A stretch of DNA of 64,000 bases from NCBI GenBank assembly GCA_034231615.1, contig CM067315.1, positions 11,121,915-11,185,914 of the forward strand. Reading direction: 5' to 3'. The DNA comes from Meghimatium bilineatum (Eukaryota > Mollusca > Gastropoda > Stylommatophora > Philomycidae). Positions 21,225 to 31,779 of the stretch are shown here, in pieces. Numbering within the stretch: the first letter of the stretch is position 1; each line of letters starts with the position of its first letter. Under the pieces are notes generated by a model. The model was not told where the DNA came from. It did no database searches and saw only the letters and a program-made list of their open reading frames with translations. Made by a program: the position numbers and the translations under genes.

Positions 21225-21644
21225 TGTTGTAGTTGTGACATACAGTCTTCTTCTTCTTTCGAACTCTGGTAACCAACACAAAAGTGCATGTGATATCTGC
21301 CGGGAAGTATGACGTACGTTGTAGTACTAATTTACGGCATAACTGAGTTCTTTGCACCTTGGAAGGTCCTGCACATCCGATTTCGGCATGTACCATGCAG
21401 TGAATTTTTCATTTTCTCTCTTAATTAATAATTGCATCCCTAGAATTCCTGAAAACTGTCTCTAATTTTTTACTTGGTATATGCTGAAGTTGGATGTGTC
21501 AGGCCGAAAGGTGCAGTCAATCTGTAAACCATGACAACATTCTTTTCTCCAGAGTACATGCTACTAATCTGCAGTTCACTTGCTATTATATTTCTGTTGG
21601 CCTATGTGTATTTGACGCCAACAGGAACATCTCACGGCAGTGGT

Positions 21645-21915
21645 GAGACATCACAAAACTTGTGTGGTTTGGCCATGAGGCATGATTTCCTTTCCAAAAT
21701 TATCTTGCAGGGAACAGCTGATGGTTGATGAAGAAGAGGTGGTAAGAGGAAAGTATGGATTGATAATATTAAAGACTGGACAAGATTAAGATTCTTCACC
21801 TAAACAAAGAACAGAGAGGCATGGCAAAATTTTTCTGTTGACATTTCAAGAGTGGCACCGCTATATTTCAAGAGTCTCAACTCTACGACCCTGAAGGGTT
21901 ATGGATATGATCATG
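21645..21915 (+). mobile_element. LINE 3' fragment
   Basis: FGHAMRHDFLSKIILQGTA-type text resembles the C-terminal H-x-x-R-H-D-x-L-x-K-x-I-L-Q-G segment of LINE ORF2 proteins. It ends ACGACCCTGAAGGGTTATG, like the fragment at 51.7-52.1 kb. Frames are broken. Confidence 0.65.
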
Positions 21916-21924
21916 ATGTGTATT

Positions 21925-22130
21925 GCCAGGTCTGAAAAAGGGATCAAAGAAATAACACTGCCACTTACCATGCATAGTGTAAGTGGTGACTAAGGATGTT
22001 TTAGTATGGACTGACTTCCTCATTCAATAAGTTGTCTTTGACCAAAAATGTCATGCGGATGTTTGATGTGTTGGGCCAAAAATGCATGGATAGTGTAGCT
22101 TTAAACCATGATGTGATATATTTCATCTAG
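21925..22130 (+). mobile_element. SINE family A copy, diverged
   Basis: GTATTGCCAGGTCTGAAAAA through the TGTTGGGCCAAAAATGC block, ending without a clean tail. Confidence 0.6.
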
Positions 22131-22254
22131 TAATTTAAAAACGAATCCCGAAGATTGATGTTTATAGCTAATTTTGTCTCTCATACACATAATAGATCTA
22201 TTGTAATGTCTGTAGCGGGAAATGTCAGGCTAATGTTGGTTTTACTATTTCTAG

Positions 22255-22364
22255 GTTGAAGAGTTCATTGCCCTCACTGATCCAAAGTTGTCATTGTTTA
22301 CTGGTAACGAAGACTTTGATAAAATAACGGAAGACCGGCCACAACATAAAATCACAAACTTCAG
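22255..22364 (+). CDS. DNMT1: DNMT1 RFTS exon
   Basis: The acceptor ACTATTTCTAG and donor TTCAG|GTAAGT. VEEFIALTDPKLSLFTGNED and DRPQHKITNF match human [20 protein letters not shown]...LPQHKLTCF. It enters in phase 0 and leaves in phase 2. Confidence 0.93.
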
Positions 22365-22449
22365 GTAAGTCTCCCTCTTTTTTTTTTTGAACGTTCAAAA
22401 ATTATTTGTCTCCTTCTTCATTCTCCTATCGGAGTCAGAAGCTGATATC

Positions 22450-22818
22450 TTCTTTTTTCAGCGTTCATTTTAACTCATGCTGGTTCTCTCTTATAGAAGG
22501 ACAATGATCCTACAAGATTTCCAGCAGGGTGTAGTCCGGAAAATGAAAATGCATTGTGTCGCCGTTTTATTTGCGCCAATGGCAGACACATCCCGTCTTC
22601 GGCGGAGGACACACATTAAGAAAGCTAACAGAAAGCATAGCAAACTACCGAAGATGGATATGTTGGGCCATTGGTGCAAATAAAATGGCGACAACACAAT
22701 TATATTCTCCATTTTCATATCCATTCTCTGGACTACATCCTTCTGGAAATCTAGTAGGACCATTGTCCTAACAAGAGAGATTCAATAGGAATTTGAGAAT
22801 GAACGTTGAAGAAGAAAG
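22450..22818. mobile_element. Two SINE family B copies in inverted (head-to-head) orientation
   Basis: A minus copy (about 22,450-22,616, TTTTTTCAGCGTTCATTTTA to CCCGTCTTCGGCGG) faces a plus copy (about 22,650-22,818, ACCGAAGATGGATATGTTGG to GAACGTTGAAGAAGAAAG). Transcribed across, they can form a long hairpin in the DNMT1 intron. Confidence 0.85.
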
Positions 22819-23107
22819 CATAATAATACAGGCATTACTCTAGAACCCACAGGAAACAAGTATTATCTAGAGGAAAGAAATAGATGCAGAGATGCAAAAG
22901 TAGTTTGGTGTGGTAGAGCATCGAAAGAACTGGAAGCAAGCTAAAAATAGGACAAGATAGAGGAGTTTGTTTAAGACCTATATTCCATGAGGTGCAGATA
23001 GTTGTATAGCCAGATAGATAGACATAATAGAGGATTGATTGATTAAGTATTTGATTGATAGATTCATCTGCATGCACTTTAATCTTTAAAACTGTGTTCC
23101 CTTCCAG

Positions 23108-23226
23108 TGTTTATGATAAGAACACACACTTGTGTGCATTTGACACCTGCCTGATTGAACGTAACAAGTATCTGTACTTCAGCGGAATCTTGAAACCCAT
23201 ATTTGAAGAGGATGCCAGCCCAGAAG
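23108..23226 (+). CDS. DNMT1: DNMT1 RFTS exon
   Basis: The acceptor TTCCCTTCCAG; the donor is GAAG|GTATGG. SVYDKNTHLCAFDTCLIERN, then KYLYFSGILKPIFEEDASPEG, lines up closely with human [20 protein letters not shown] and the following FFSGSAKPIYDDDPSLEGG. It leaves in phase 1. Confidence 0.95.
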
Positions 23227-23369
23227 GTATGGAAGTGAAGTTAGGTTGTTTATATAGAGTTTGTGTAAAAGATGCCAGCAGCAAATAACTTCCATATTTT
23301 TTCTGTTATTAGTTCTTCAGTGTAACATTTTTCTTCTATCGATTGTGTTTTCTCTGCTGTTACTGTTAG

Positions 23370-23570
23370 CTGTAGCATGGTTGAATGCTGGTCGGTTTTT
23401 GGGCAATATTACATTTGGTCGCTTGATATGCAGTAATATTGTGAGATCTCAGAGCGTTTGTAACTCCTTTAATCCACTTTCTTCTTGGTCTTCCTTTGCT
23501 GTTTGATGTCTTCATTTATGTTGTATGCTCTGTTGTTGGCCAATACTGGTTCATTCTCATTAAGTGGCGG
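23370..23570 (-). mobile_element. LINE 3' fragment, minus strand
   Basis: On the minus strand it reads KWFRHLMRMN ... GRPRRKWIKGVTNA, the C-terminal RWLGHV..M..GRPR..W motif of LINE ORF2s, in broken frames. Confidence 0.55.
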
Positions 23571-23717
23571 AACCATTTCAGTCTCTGATTTTCAATATAT
23601 TTGACCGCAGATGTTCCAGCAATTTTTTTAATCTTTATATTCCCCATATGATCACTTCTTGTTTTGTTTGCTTTTTTTTCATTAGAAGATTTTCTTTTTC
23701 TATATTCATTTCACATT

Positions 23718-23900
23718 CCAGGATTAACAGTTGGAGGTTGCAATCTGAATAATCTAAGATATGCTGACGATACAATTCTGATTGAAGGGGAGCGAACAAC
23801 AACTTCAAGCCCTGTTGGACATGTTAGTACAAGCAAGTGAAAACAAAGGAATTAGTCTAAACAAGAAGAAAACAATGAATGGCTGTTTCAAAGACATACA
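23718..23900 (+). mobile_element. Reverse transcriptase fragment
   Basis: GLTVGGCNLNNLRYADDTIL contains the YADD catalytic box and flanking residues. After a frame change it continues QASENKGISLNKKKT. It is a decayed piece of a non-LTR element. Confidence 0.75.
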
Positions 23901-24004
23901 TAAAGTTAAAATTCAGATAAACAAACATGCCAGTTTTAGCATGCAGGTTTGACGGTCTCACTAGTGTCCCATTAGACAAACTTGCTATGCAACAGCACAG
24001 ATTC

Positions 24005-24168
24005 CCTAGTAGATCTTCTACAGTGTTCATTCTCAAACTCCTGCTGGATCTCCCTTATAGCAGGACAATAGTCCTACTAGATTTCCAGCAGGATGTAGTC
24101 CAGAGAATGGAAATGCACTGTGTTATTTGTGCCAATGGTCTAACACATCCATCTTCTGCGTGGCCATA
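24005..24168 (-). mobile_element. SINE family B copy, minus strand
   Basis: GTGTTCATTCTCAAACTCCT to ACACATCCATCTTCTGCG, the reversed B consensus. Confidence 0.85.
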
Positions 24169-24399
24169 GTAAATTATATGACTACACAGGAAGCTTTTTA
24201 CCTTCTGAGTGGTACATTTCTTCTCAAAGCATTGCATGCCTATAGGGAGTTGGGAGTCTATCTACATAGTATGAAATACATCTCTGGAGAAACCTCAATT
24301 GCACAAAAAGATGCAAATCCTGTATTGCTCATTATTTCCAGGGATCGAAACAAAAATGGCAACATCTTTTAGTCGTAGTACAGATATGTGTTAAAGCCA

Positions 24400-24710
24400 T
24401 GGTAGCAACTATTAGGTGGTGTGGCCAGTTTCCTTCCTTGCGGTGTTTACCTTCCTCAACACATACTCCTGGTACCCAACTACAACCCCTGAACTGGAGG
24501 AATGACCGTATTAAGTGAGAAATCACGACCATGATTTTTTATCTGGACTTGGTTTCAAACAAATCACATTTTCTGGTGATAGTAAACCTGGCACGCTGTA
24601 ACCTGGTGACAGTAAACAAACTCACTATCAACTAGGCTAGAACCTGGCACCTCTGTAACTCGGTTACAGTAGGCAAGCTCACTATCAACTAGCCTACAAG
24701 GCTTCTCATG
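24400..24710 (-). mobile_element. tRNA-derived SINE (family D), minus strand, with duplicated head
   Basis: It shares GGCCAGTTTCCTTCCTTGCG with the 10.4-kb copy. The tRNA-like head (ACAAACTCACTATCAACTAG / GCAAGCTCACTATCAACTAG) occurs twice in a row. Confidence 0.7.
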
Positions 24711-24779
24711 TGTAGAAGAAAATAAAGTGTTTTCAATGTTTGGTAGTTGTTTTTCTTTAATGTGATTGTTCTATTCCAG

Positions 24780-24872
24780 GTGGAGTACCTTGCCGCAACA
24801 TGGGTCCAATAAATGAATGGTTTGTTGCTGGCTTTGATGGAGGAGAAAATGCCTTGATTGGGTTTTCAACAG
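24780..24872 (+). CDS. DNMT1: DNMT1 RFTS exon
   Basis: The acceptor TCTATTCCAG and a donor at [30 protein letters not shown] and [11 protein letters not shown] match human [20 protein letters not shown] and GGEKALIGFST. It enters and leaves in phase 1. Confidence 0.95.
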
Positions 24873-25449
24873 GTTTGTCATTATTTAAATTAGCCTTTAT
24901 TTGATTGTTTCAAGTAAGGGAAACTCTTATATCTTATGAACACATGCAGAAGAACATAATTTGTATTCAATATTTTAAATAGTGAAAATTGAAATCTGCT
25001 AAGGAACAGAATGTGATTGAATTACTTAAAAACACTTGGTTATATCACAGTTTTATACATTGTATCACTTGCAATTAATCGAATGATTGGTTGGTTGCTA
25101 ATCCATCTTTCCATGGCTCATGCACTTTGACCCAATTGTTTGAACGCATATCTTATTTGTCTTTGGGGAGGGGGGGAGGTTTTGTGTGTAAATAGGTCAA
25201 ATCATAATTCTGCACAAGAAATTTTAAAGGTTGTAGAATTTTGTTCCCTAACCAGTTTGTCCATGAACACACACCCGCATTCTTGCAACAATTTGAGTGT
25301 ATTATTACTGCATACTCATGAATTTACAAGCATAATGCTTCTTGAAATTATGGAGGAGACGTAAAAACCTTGTATGTACATTCATCTGACAAAGTGAAAC
25401 ATTATTTCAAACAAATAATCCGTTTTATTCTGGACGCATGTTTTTCCGG
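24873..25449. other. Intron sequence without recognised feature
   Basis: No exon, repeat family or RNA gene recognised. Confidence 0.4.
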
Positions 25450-25629
25450 TTAACCTTTAGAGCCCAGCCCTCAATTAAAATTACGCAATATCCCCCTGAG
25501 GCCTGATTTCTTTTTTGGAAAATTTGTGTTATTGATGGTGGGTGTTTTGAAAACGCGATAACATTTTTGTTTTAACAGTTATCAAAATAATTTTTGCATA
25601 TCTAAATAAAGGAGTGAATAGTGAATATA

Positions 25630-26965
25630 CGAGGGGGAGTCAATAAGTAAGTCACAAATTGATGTTGGATGGCAGGAAAATGCAGTAGGTGGTTTCTAAA
25701 GCTGTTTATAGTTGATATCATCATAGAACTTTATGTTTATGTTCGCTAGATGGCGCTAGCTGTACCTTGCGCATGCGCAGCACAAAAAACAAAATGGCTA
25801 CTGTACTTACAGAGTGTACAATCAATGAACAACGTGCTGTTGTGCGTTTTTTATGGGCAAAAGGACTGCCTGCAAAAGACATTCATAAAGAAATGCTTCC
25901 TGTTTATGCTGACAATTGTTTGTCCCGTAAAGCGGTGCACAGCTGGGTAAAAAATTTTTCTCAAGGACGCTCTAAAATTGTTGACGAAATCCGATCTGGT
26001 CGTGCTGTTGAAATTGCAACAGACGCATCTGTGCAGCGGGTTGAGGAGATGATTCGAGGTGACAGACGAGTAACGATAGACGCTGTAGCAGCTGCAATAG
26101 GGTGCTCACATGGTTCAGCATACAGCATCATGCATGACCGATTGAAATTTAAGAAGGTGTGTTCAAGGTGGGTGCCCAGACAATTGACGGACGAACACAA
26201 AATGAACCGATTAGGCTTGTCATTGGAGCATCTCTGTCAATACGCAAATGAAGGAGAAGACATGATGAACAGGATTATTACTGGGGACGAATCATGGGTG
26301 CATCACTACCAGCCTGAATCAAAGCGTGCTTCAATGCAATGGAAACATCCTTCTTCGCCTTGTGTCCAAAAATTCAAGGTTACACCATCAGCAGGGAAGG
26401 TTATGCTGACAGTGTTCTGGGATTGTCAAGGAGTGCTTTTAACCAATTTCAAAAAGAAAGGTGACAATGTGAATTCTGAATCATACTGTGAAGTTCTATC
26501 AGTGCTTCGGGATGCAATTCGAAGAAAACGTCCAGGGCTGCTGACTAGAGGAGTGCTACTCCTTCATGACAATGCTAGACCACATACGGCTCGATTAACT
26601 CAGGAGAAAATAAAAAATCTTGGTTGGAAAATTCATGAACATCCTCCTTACAGCCCCGATTTAGCCCCTAGTGATTTTCACCTTTTTGGTCCACTAAAAA
26701 CCCACCTTGGCGGGAAGCATTTTCGCGACTGACGCAGAAGTTGAATGTGAAGTGAAAATGTGGCTTAAAAAGCAGAGCACGCAGTTCTACGCAGCAGGTT
26801 TGGGAGGACTCATAAAACGATGGGATAAATGCATCAATGTTGGTGGAAATTATGTTGAGAAGTAAAGGAATAATGTATGTGTAAAAATAAACAGTTTTCA
26901 GGTTTTTATCGTCTTCAGTTTTTTTCTAAAGAGCCATTTGTGACTTACTTATTGACTCCCCCTCG
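25630..26965 (+). mobile_element. mariner transposon with perfect 29-bp inverted ends
   Basis: The left end CGAGGGGGAGTCAATAAGTA (on to 25,658) is the exact reverse complement of 26,937-26,965. TA flanks it at 25,628-25,629 and 26,966-26,967. The length, about 1.34 kb, and the single transposase ORF are typical of mariner/Tc1. It lies within the piggyBac-like element. Confidence 0.95.
25767..26875 (+). pseudogene. mariner transposase, DD34D type, one frameshift
   Basis: An N-terminal helix-turn-helix region (CSHGSAYSIMHDRLKFKKV) is followed by WVPRQLTDEHKMNR, then GDESWVHHY (first catalytic Asp), HDNARPHTA (second) and YSPDLAPSDFHLFGPL (third). 34 residues separate the second and third Asp, which defines the mariner DD34D class. 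The frame stops after HFRD at about 26,732, but one base later continues as DAEVECEVKMWLKKQ to a stop near 26,864. So the C-terminus is lost by a 1-nt shift and the protein is probably inactive. A likely start is the ATG at 25,794 (MATVLTECT). Confidence 0.93.
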
Positions 26966-27018
26966 TAGTTGTGTTTTTTTGTTGTTGTTGTTGTATGTAT
27001 GATATGACAGTTGTGAGC

Positions 27019-27294
27019 CGCCCGTGTGTTGCCGGGGCCTTAAGGGTAGCAAAGAATAACAACACTGTTTACCTTCCATGCATGTCGTAAAAGGCGACTA
27101 AGGAGGTTATGGGATGGAGTTGGCTGTCCCATCCCATATAGGGTCAGAGACCCAAAGCCATGCTGAAGTCGGATGTGTCAGGTCAAAAGGCGCAGATACC
27201 GCAGCAATGTGTAAACCATGACACAATGCATTCCGTTCTCTGGACTACATCCTGCTAATCTGCAGGAGTTTGAGTAGAAACGCAGAAGAAGAAG
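27019..27294 (+). mobile_element. SINE family A copy with 15-bp duplication (one mismatch)
   Basis: CGCCCGTGTGTTGCCGGGGC to CGCAGAAGAAGAAG. ATGACAGTTGTGAGC at 27,004-27,018 and ATGACAGTGGTGAGC at 27,295-27,309 flank it. One of the best preserved copies. Confidence 0.9.
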
Positions 27295-28185
27295 ATGACA
27301 GTGGTGAGCATGATGTGAAGTTGAAAATTCGTGGAAAAACTGCAAAACGCCATTTTCAAAATCGCACATATAACTTCTTAACGACCCTAATACTTGAGCA
27401 ATGTGTGGAAAAATTGATAAAATCCTCCCTAATACCTATACTTGTTGTATATATATTGTTTCATATACAAACTAATATAATATGGCCTAAAAAACGAATA
27501 AAACGTGAAGAAATCTCATAATGCCCGTCCGGTCAACACTAGGTCTTGGCCGACACACAGCGTAATTATTGTCCATGCACACACGTGGCATCCCTGATAC
27601 ATATTATTTTTGTGTTTTTTAACGAATACACATACATTCTTAACAAATAACAACATATTAAACACAAAAAACAACAATTAGAACATGTAGTCGCGATTAC
27701 TTACCCATGGCAGACGGTACTCAATTTGATAGTAAAATACTGCACAGAAAATAGCTAAAGTCACTCCAGAAATGCGTTACAAAACCAACTGGCTTTCCCC
27801 TTCTTACAATGGTAATGTGTAAAGGAATTTGATCTTTAGACTGACGTATTCCTAGCTTCGTGTGGCGGGAATTTCTACGTCATATAAGCTTTACTTCGTG
27901 AAGTTCTGTACTCGCGATTCGGGCACTATCTGTTAAGTCGCTGCGCAATATTGAGCCAATAGGCAGGATGTGGGGCACACTTTTGTTGCAAAATTGCGCC
28001 TGTAGAGTCCTAAAGGTTAAGTAAAATGTACCTCTTATAGTACATTCTTTCAACCTTAGATGTTAGTCCAATTTGGTTATATAAAAGCTTTACAACCATA
28101 AAAAAAATTGTGGTTCTGGTAATCCAGTTACTACGACCTCTGGTTTGATTACAGTTACACATAATTTATTTTTTTCTGACTGCAG

Positions 28186-28337
28186 GTTTTGTCGAGTACA
28201 TATTGATGCAACCCAGCGAGGCTTACAGTCCTTTCATTGAGCAGATGAGGGTCAAAGTTCATATGTCCAAGATTGTTATTGAATTTCTCATCAACAATCC
28301 AGATGCTAGTTACAAGGATTTGTTGAATAAAATTCAG
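28186..28337 (+). CDS. DNMT1: DNMT1 RFTS exon
   Basis: The acceptor TTCTGACTGCAG and donor ATTCAG|GTATTA. GFVEYILMQPSEAYSPFIEQ then MSKIVIEFLINNPDASYKDL match human [20 protein letters not shown] and the following segment. It leaves in phase 0. Confidence 0.95.
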
Positions 28338-29220
28338 GTATTATGAATAAATTAATTATTGGAAAAATAACAGTTCTTTTCTGTCAGGTATTCGTATTCA
28401 CATAAAACTTCTTGTGCCCCCAGGTATCCTTCTTGTGTATTTTTCATTCCTCTGTGTCCCTTTCATCCCCCCTGTTTAGAACTGCAGCATCGATCCTAGC
28501 TCCAGGGAGACTACAGCCCTTTATCGATCAGCTTGGCACAACCTGATCACTGCCGACATCACTAAATTTGAAAAAAAATGAACACTGCAGGCAATTTACG
28601 AGAGACAGAAGCAAACGGAAAAATCTTAGATCTGTCCAACTCTGGACCCTCTGCACAAACTGCAATAGAACTTTCCTGGCACAAATCGGACATCTGCAAA
28701 CTCACAAACCAAAAACAAATTAGACAATCACAAATTATTTTTTGTTCACACCACATTTTTTGTTTTTCATACCATGCTCATCTTTGCTTGCAAAGGAGGA
28801 ACATTATCAACATCAACCCCCTCCCCTTCGTCTGCCCTGTGTGCCTTTCACATGTGTGCGCTGACACACATACACAGTGGGTTTCATCCCTCTGTGTACC
28901 TTTCATCTTCCTTGTGTACCTTCTGTTCCACTTGTGTACCTTTCATACCCCCTTGTCTTTCATCTCCACAGTCATAAAAGTGTCATTTTGGCTTTTTTTG
29001 TGCACCAAATCAGTGAGGTTAGAAATGGCATGAACCCAATGATTGTGCATTATGAAGTTACGGAAAGTGCCAGTAATCAAATTATCAACAGTGATTGCAA
29101 GAAGCAAGCAGTCACTTCCAGAATTGCATTAATGCTTACATTTGAACATTTTAAAACTTATGAACATTAACATGTGTATTTAGATCTAGACAAATTGATA
29201 CAATTAATGAAAGTCATGTG
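28338..29220. other. Intron with degenerate pyrimidine-rich repeats
   Basis: Between about 28,400 and 28,970, CCTCTGTGT(C/A)CC(T)TTTCAT-like phrases recur. The 151-codon ORF at 28,578 has no family resemblance and lies in repeats. Confidence 0.45.
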
Positions 29221-29221
29221 G

Positions 29222-29378
29222 TTCTTCTTCAGCGTTTATTCTCAAACTCCCGCTGCATCTCTCTTGTAGCAGGATCATTGTCTTACTAGATTTCCAGCAG
29301 GATGTAGTCCAGAGAATGGAAATGTACCTTGGTGCCGTTTTATTTGCGTCAATGGCCCGACACATCCATCTTCAGCTG
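29222..29378 (-). mobile_element. SINE family B copy, minus strand
   Basis: TTCTTCTTCAGCGTTTATTC to CGACACATCCATCTTCAGC. Confidence 0.85.
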
Positions 29379-29531
29379 GATGTGGTTCTAAACAAGGTTT
29401 TAAATATGCACTTCAAGAGAATTTTTGATAGAAAAATTGTGTCAAAATTTGAGCAGATTTTAAAATACCTTATATTTCTATAAATATTCTAGTTTCTATA
29501 TTTACACATGGCATAACTTTATGTTCCTCAG

Positions 29532-29706
29532 ACTACCGTACCTCCAGCTGGGCTGACAAGTTTATCAGAAGATAGCGTGCTCCGACATGCCCAGTTTGTG
29601 GTGGACCAAGTCCAGAGTTTTGATGATGCAGCAGAGGAGGATGAGTCTCTGCTCATTACTACACCTTGCATGAGGGCGCTAATCAAACTGGCTGGCGTTA
29701 CTTTGG
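29532..29706 (+). CDS. DNMT1: DNMT1 exon: end of RFTS / autoinhibitory linker
   Basis: The acceptor TATGTTCCTCAG and a donor at TTGG|[26 protein letters not shown] and TTPCMRALIKLAGVTLG line up with human [20 protein letters not shown] and LTPCMRDLIKLAGVTLG. It leaves in phase 1, which does not fit the next exon found (phase 2); the CXXC exons should come between them. Confidence 0.95.
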
Positions 29707-30046
29707 GTAAAAGATGTGTGAAGCACAATAAATATCCTCGCAGTCATCTGGTGTTGTATCATTTGTTTGTTCGCTTTCTAACTCCCTACTGGATCTTCTT
29801 GATTAGAAACTGGCCTCACAGCACGTGGGGCATTCCCATAAGTGCACTCCCTCTATTCCAGCAGCTATCCGATTTGATGGTGTTTTGAGTCTTATGCCGC
29901 CGAAACTGACGTCGACATTAGGGCACAACTCAGGCCCTTGCGACAGGTTTCTTTGTTCTGCTCACCTACACTGTGCCCGTCCTAGTCCAAGCAAAATGTC
30001 GGCATGTCGAAACAACATGGTAACTGTTATCGAAGGTTACGACTAC

Positions 30047-30175
30047 GGGATCCCCGCTGGATCTCCCTTTTAGCAGGAATATGGTCAGACTAGATTTCCA
30101 GAAGGATGTCCAGAGAACAGATGCGTTATGTCATAATTTTATTTGCTTCAGTTGCTCAGCATGTACGACTTTGGC
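30047..30175 (-). mobile_element. SINE family B fragment, minus strand
   Basis: CCCCGCTGGATCTCCCTTTT to GCTCAGCATGTACGAC, diverged. The preceding 29,740-30,046 holds no recognised exon, including no CXXC pattern. Confidence 0.6.
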
Positions 30176-30370
30176 AGCGTTATATTATTTCACTAGCAGC
30201 ATTTATAACTGACAAATGTTTATATAGCACACTCACTCGAGGCGTGTGTGTAAATGTGTCTCGAGAGTCAGTGAGATACTAAATATGCATGTACTTAAGA
30301 AAGAAGATCATCTCATTTTAAATTAAATTTGGTTTGGGTGTTGTGGAATGGCATTAATTTTAACTTTTAC

Positions 30371-30645
30371 AACGCCCTTGTGTTGCCGGGGTCCGATAGG
30401 GGAACAAAGAATAGCAACACTGTTTACCTTCCACGCATGTCATAAAAGGCGACTAAGGAGGTTATGGGATGGGGTTGGCTGTCCCATCCCATATATGGTC
30501 AGTACAGTAACCCAAAGCCATGCTGAAGTCGGATGTGTCAGGCCAAAAGGCGCAGATATCGCAGCAATGCTGTAAACCATGACACCACATTATGTTCTCA
30601 GGACTACATCCTGCTAATCTGCAGGAGAATGAATGCAAAAGAAGA
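30371..30645 (+). mobile_element. SINE family A copy
   Basis: CGCCCTTGTGTTGCCGGGGT to GAATGAATGCAAAAGAAGA. It fills part of the short gap where the DNMT1 CXXC exons are expected. Confidence 0.9.
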
Positions 30646-30865
30646 TTAATGCAGAAGATACTTTTGAAAATAAAATAAAATATTGTTAGGAATATAAAAA
30701 ACTTTCCTTACTACATGTTTTTCTGTGATGGAGTGCTGGGGGGTTTTCTATGGGAGGTTTTCTTAGGAATATAAAGGGAAAAAAAATTAATAAACTTTAT
30801 CACTTGTTCATGTTTGCCTTGACCTTAAAGTTCACATACTTTTTATTTTTTGTATTTTCCATTAG

Positions 30866-31079
30866 GTGTCCAAATATGGCCATTAAGACGGCAGAAGAAG
30901 ATGATGTTGAAGAGGAATCAGAAATTGAAAAAGAGGATCAAGAAAGCAAAAACTTGGTGGCAGTGACTAAACATAAATCTGCTAAAAATGTCAAGACCAA
31001 AGTAGTTTGGCCTGGTCTACCAACACATGAAGAAAACAAGAGGAAATATTATACAGCAGCCAGGATTAATGACGTCGAG
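30866..31079 (+). CDS. DNMT1: DNMT1 exon: last CXXC cysteine, acidic linker, start of BAH1
   Basis: The acceptor TTTCCATTAG opens in phase 2 and reads (R)CPNMAIKTAEEDDVEEE, like human RRCPNMAMKEADDDEEVDD; that Cys is the last zinc ligand of the CXXC finger in human DNMT1. It continues WPGLPTHEENKRKYYTAARI toward BAH1. The donor GAG|GTCAGT is weaker than the others and leaves in phase 0. Confidence 0.9.
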
Positions 31080-31289
31080 GTCAGTCAGAAAATCATTTAT
31101 GTCGTAGATGTGATCTAATCTGAGATGTCTTAGTCTCTCTCTCTCTATCTCTCTTGTCTGTGGAGGGATGTTTGCATGTTCTAGCTGAGAGCTGTCTCCA
31201 ACCATGATTGTAGATTTGTTAACATGGAAACTAGTTCTCTCACAAGAACTAGTCTAAAAAGAATATCTGAAAGTAAATGAAACATTAGA

Positions 31290-31390
31290 ATACCAAAAAC
31301 TATATGGAGGAGATCTGAAGATTTCACAAACTATATGGAGGAGATCTGAAGTTTTCACAAACTATATGGAGGAGATCTGAAGTTTTCACA
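31290..31390. repeat. 31-bp unit, three copies
   Basis: ACTATATGGAGGAGATCTGA then AGTTTTCACAA is repeated. Confidence 0.9.
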
Positions 31391-31479
31391 TGATGTGAAA
31401 TAATGTAGCCGTGTCTGTAGCATGGTAAGAAAATAACCAATGACATTCTTAACGTCCAGTTATAAAAATGGAAACTGGA

Positions 31480-31770
31480 AGGAATCCCAATCAGAATACT
31501 GTTCTTTGTTCGGTGGCAGGAGAACATTACTAACACAGATGCATTGAAACGAACAGGCAATACCGCAGTATTTTCTATGCTCAGTTTGCATAGACTCAGA
31601 TGGCTGGGACAATCTAAGAGGATGAAAGATGGCAGAATACAGGAGAATCCACTTTATGCAACAATCTGGGGGAAAAATCTGGGAATTATGGGACAATCTG
31701 GGAATTATGAGACAATCTGGAGGAAAAAAAAGGAGTCAACTTCTACTTTGATTCAAAAACGTATGAAAAT
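31480..31770 (+). mobile_element. LINE 3' fragment
   Basis: LHRLRWLGQSKRMKDGRIQE and NPLYATIWG resemble the C-terminal RWLGHV.RM.D.RIP..LYGEL segment of LINE ORF2s. Confidence 0.65.
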
Positions 31771-31779
31771 GTGATATGT

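Larger units (their letters stand above)
25450..28020. mobile_element. piggyBac-like (TTAA) non-autonomous element, hosting a mariner and a SINE
   Basis: The left end TTAACCTTTAGAGCC (25,450) and the reverse complement of the right end TTAACCTTTAGGACTC (28,020) share 11 exact bases, including the TTAA typical of piggyBac targets. The body matches 13,130-13,759. A mariner (25,630-26,965) and a SINE A copy (27,019-27,294) sit inside; without them the element is close to 950 bp. No piggyBac transposase is visible. Confidence 0.7.

Noticed and set aside
28578..29033. 151-codon ORF in a DNMT1 intron
   Set aside because: Low-complexity pyrimidine repeats, no homology pattern, no splice context.
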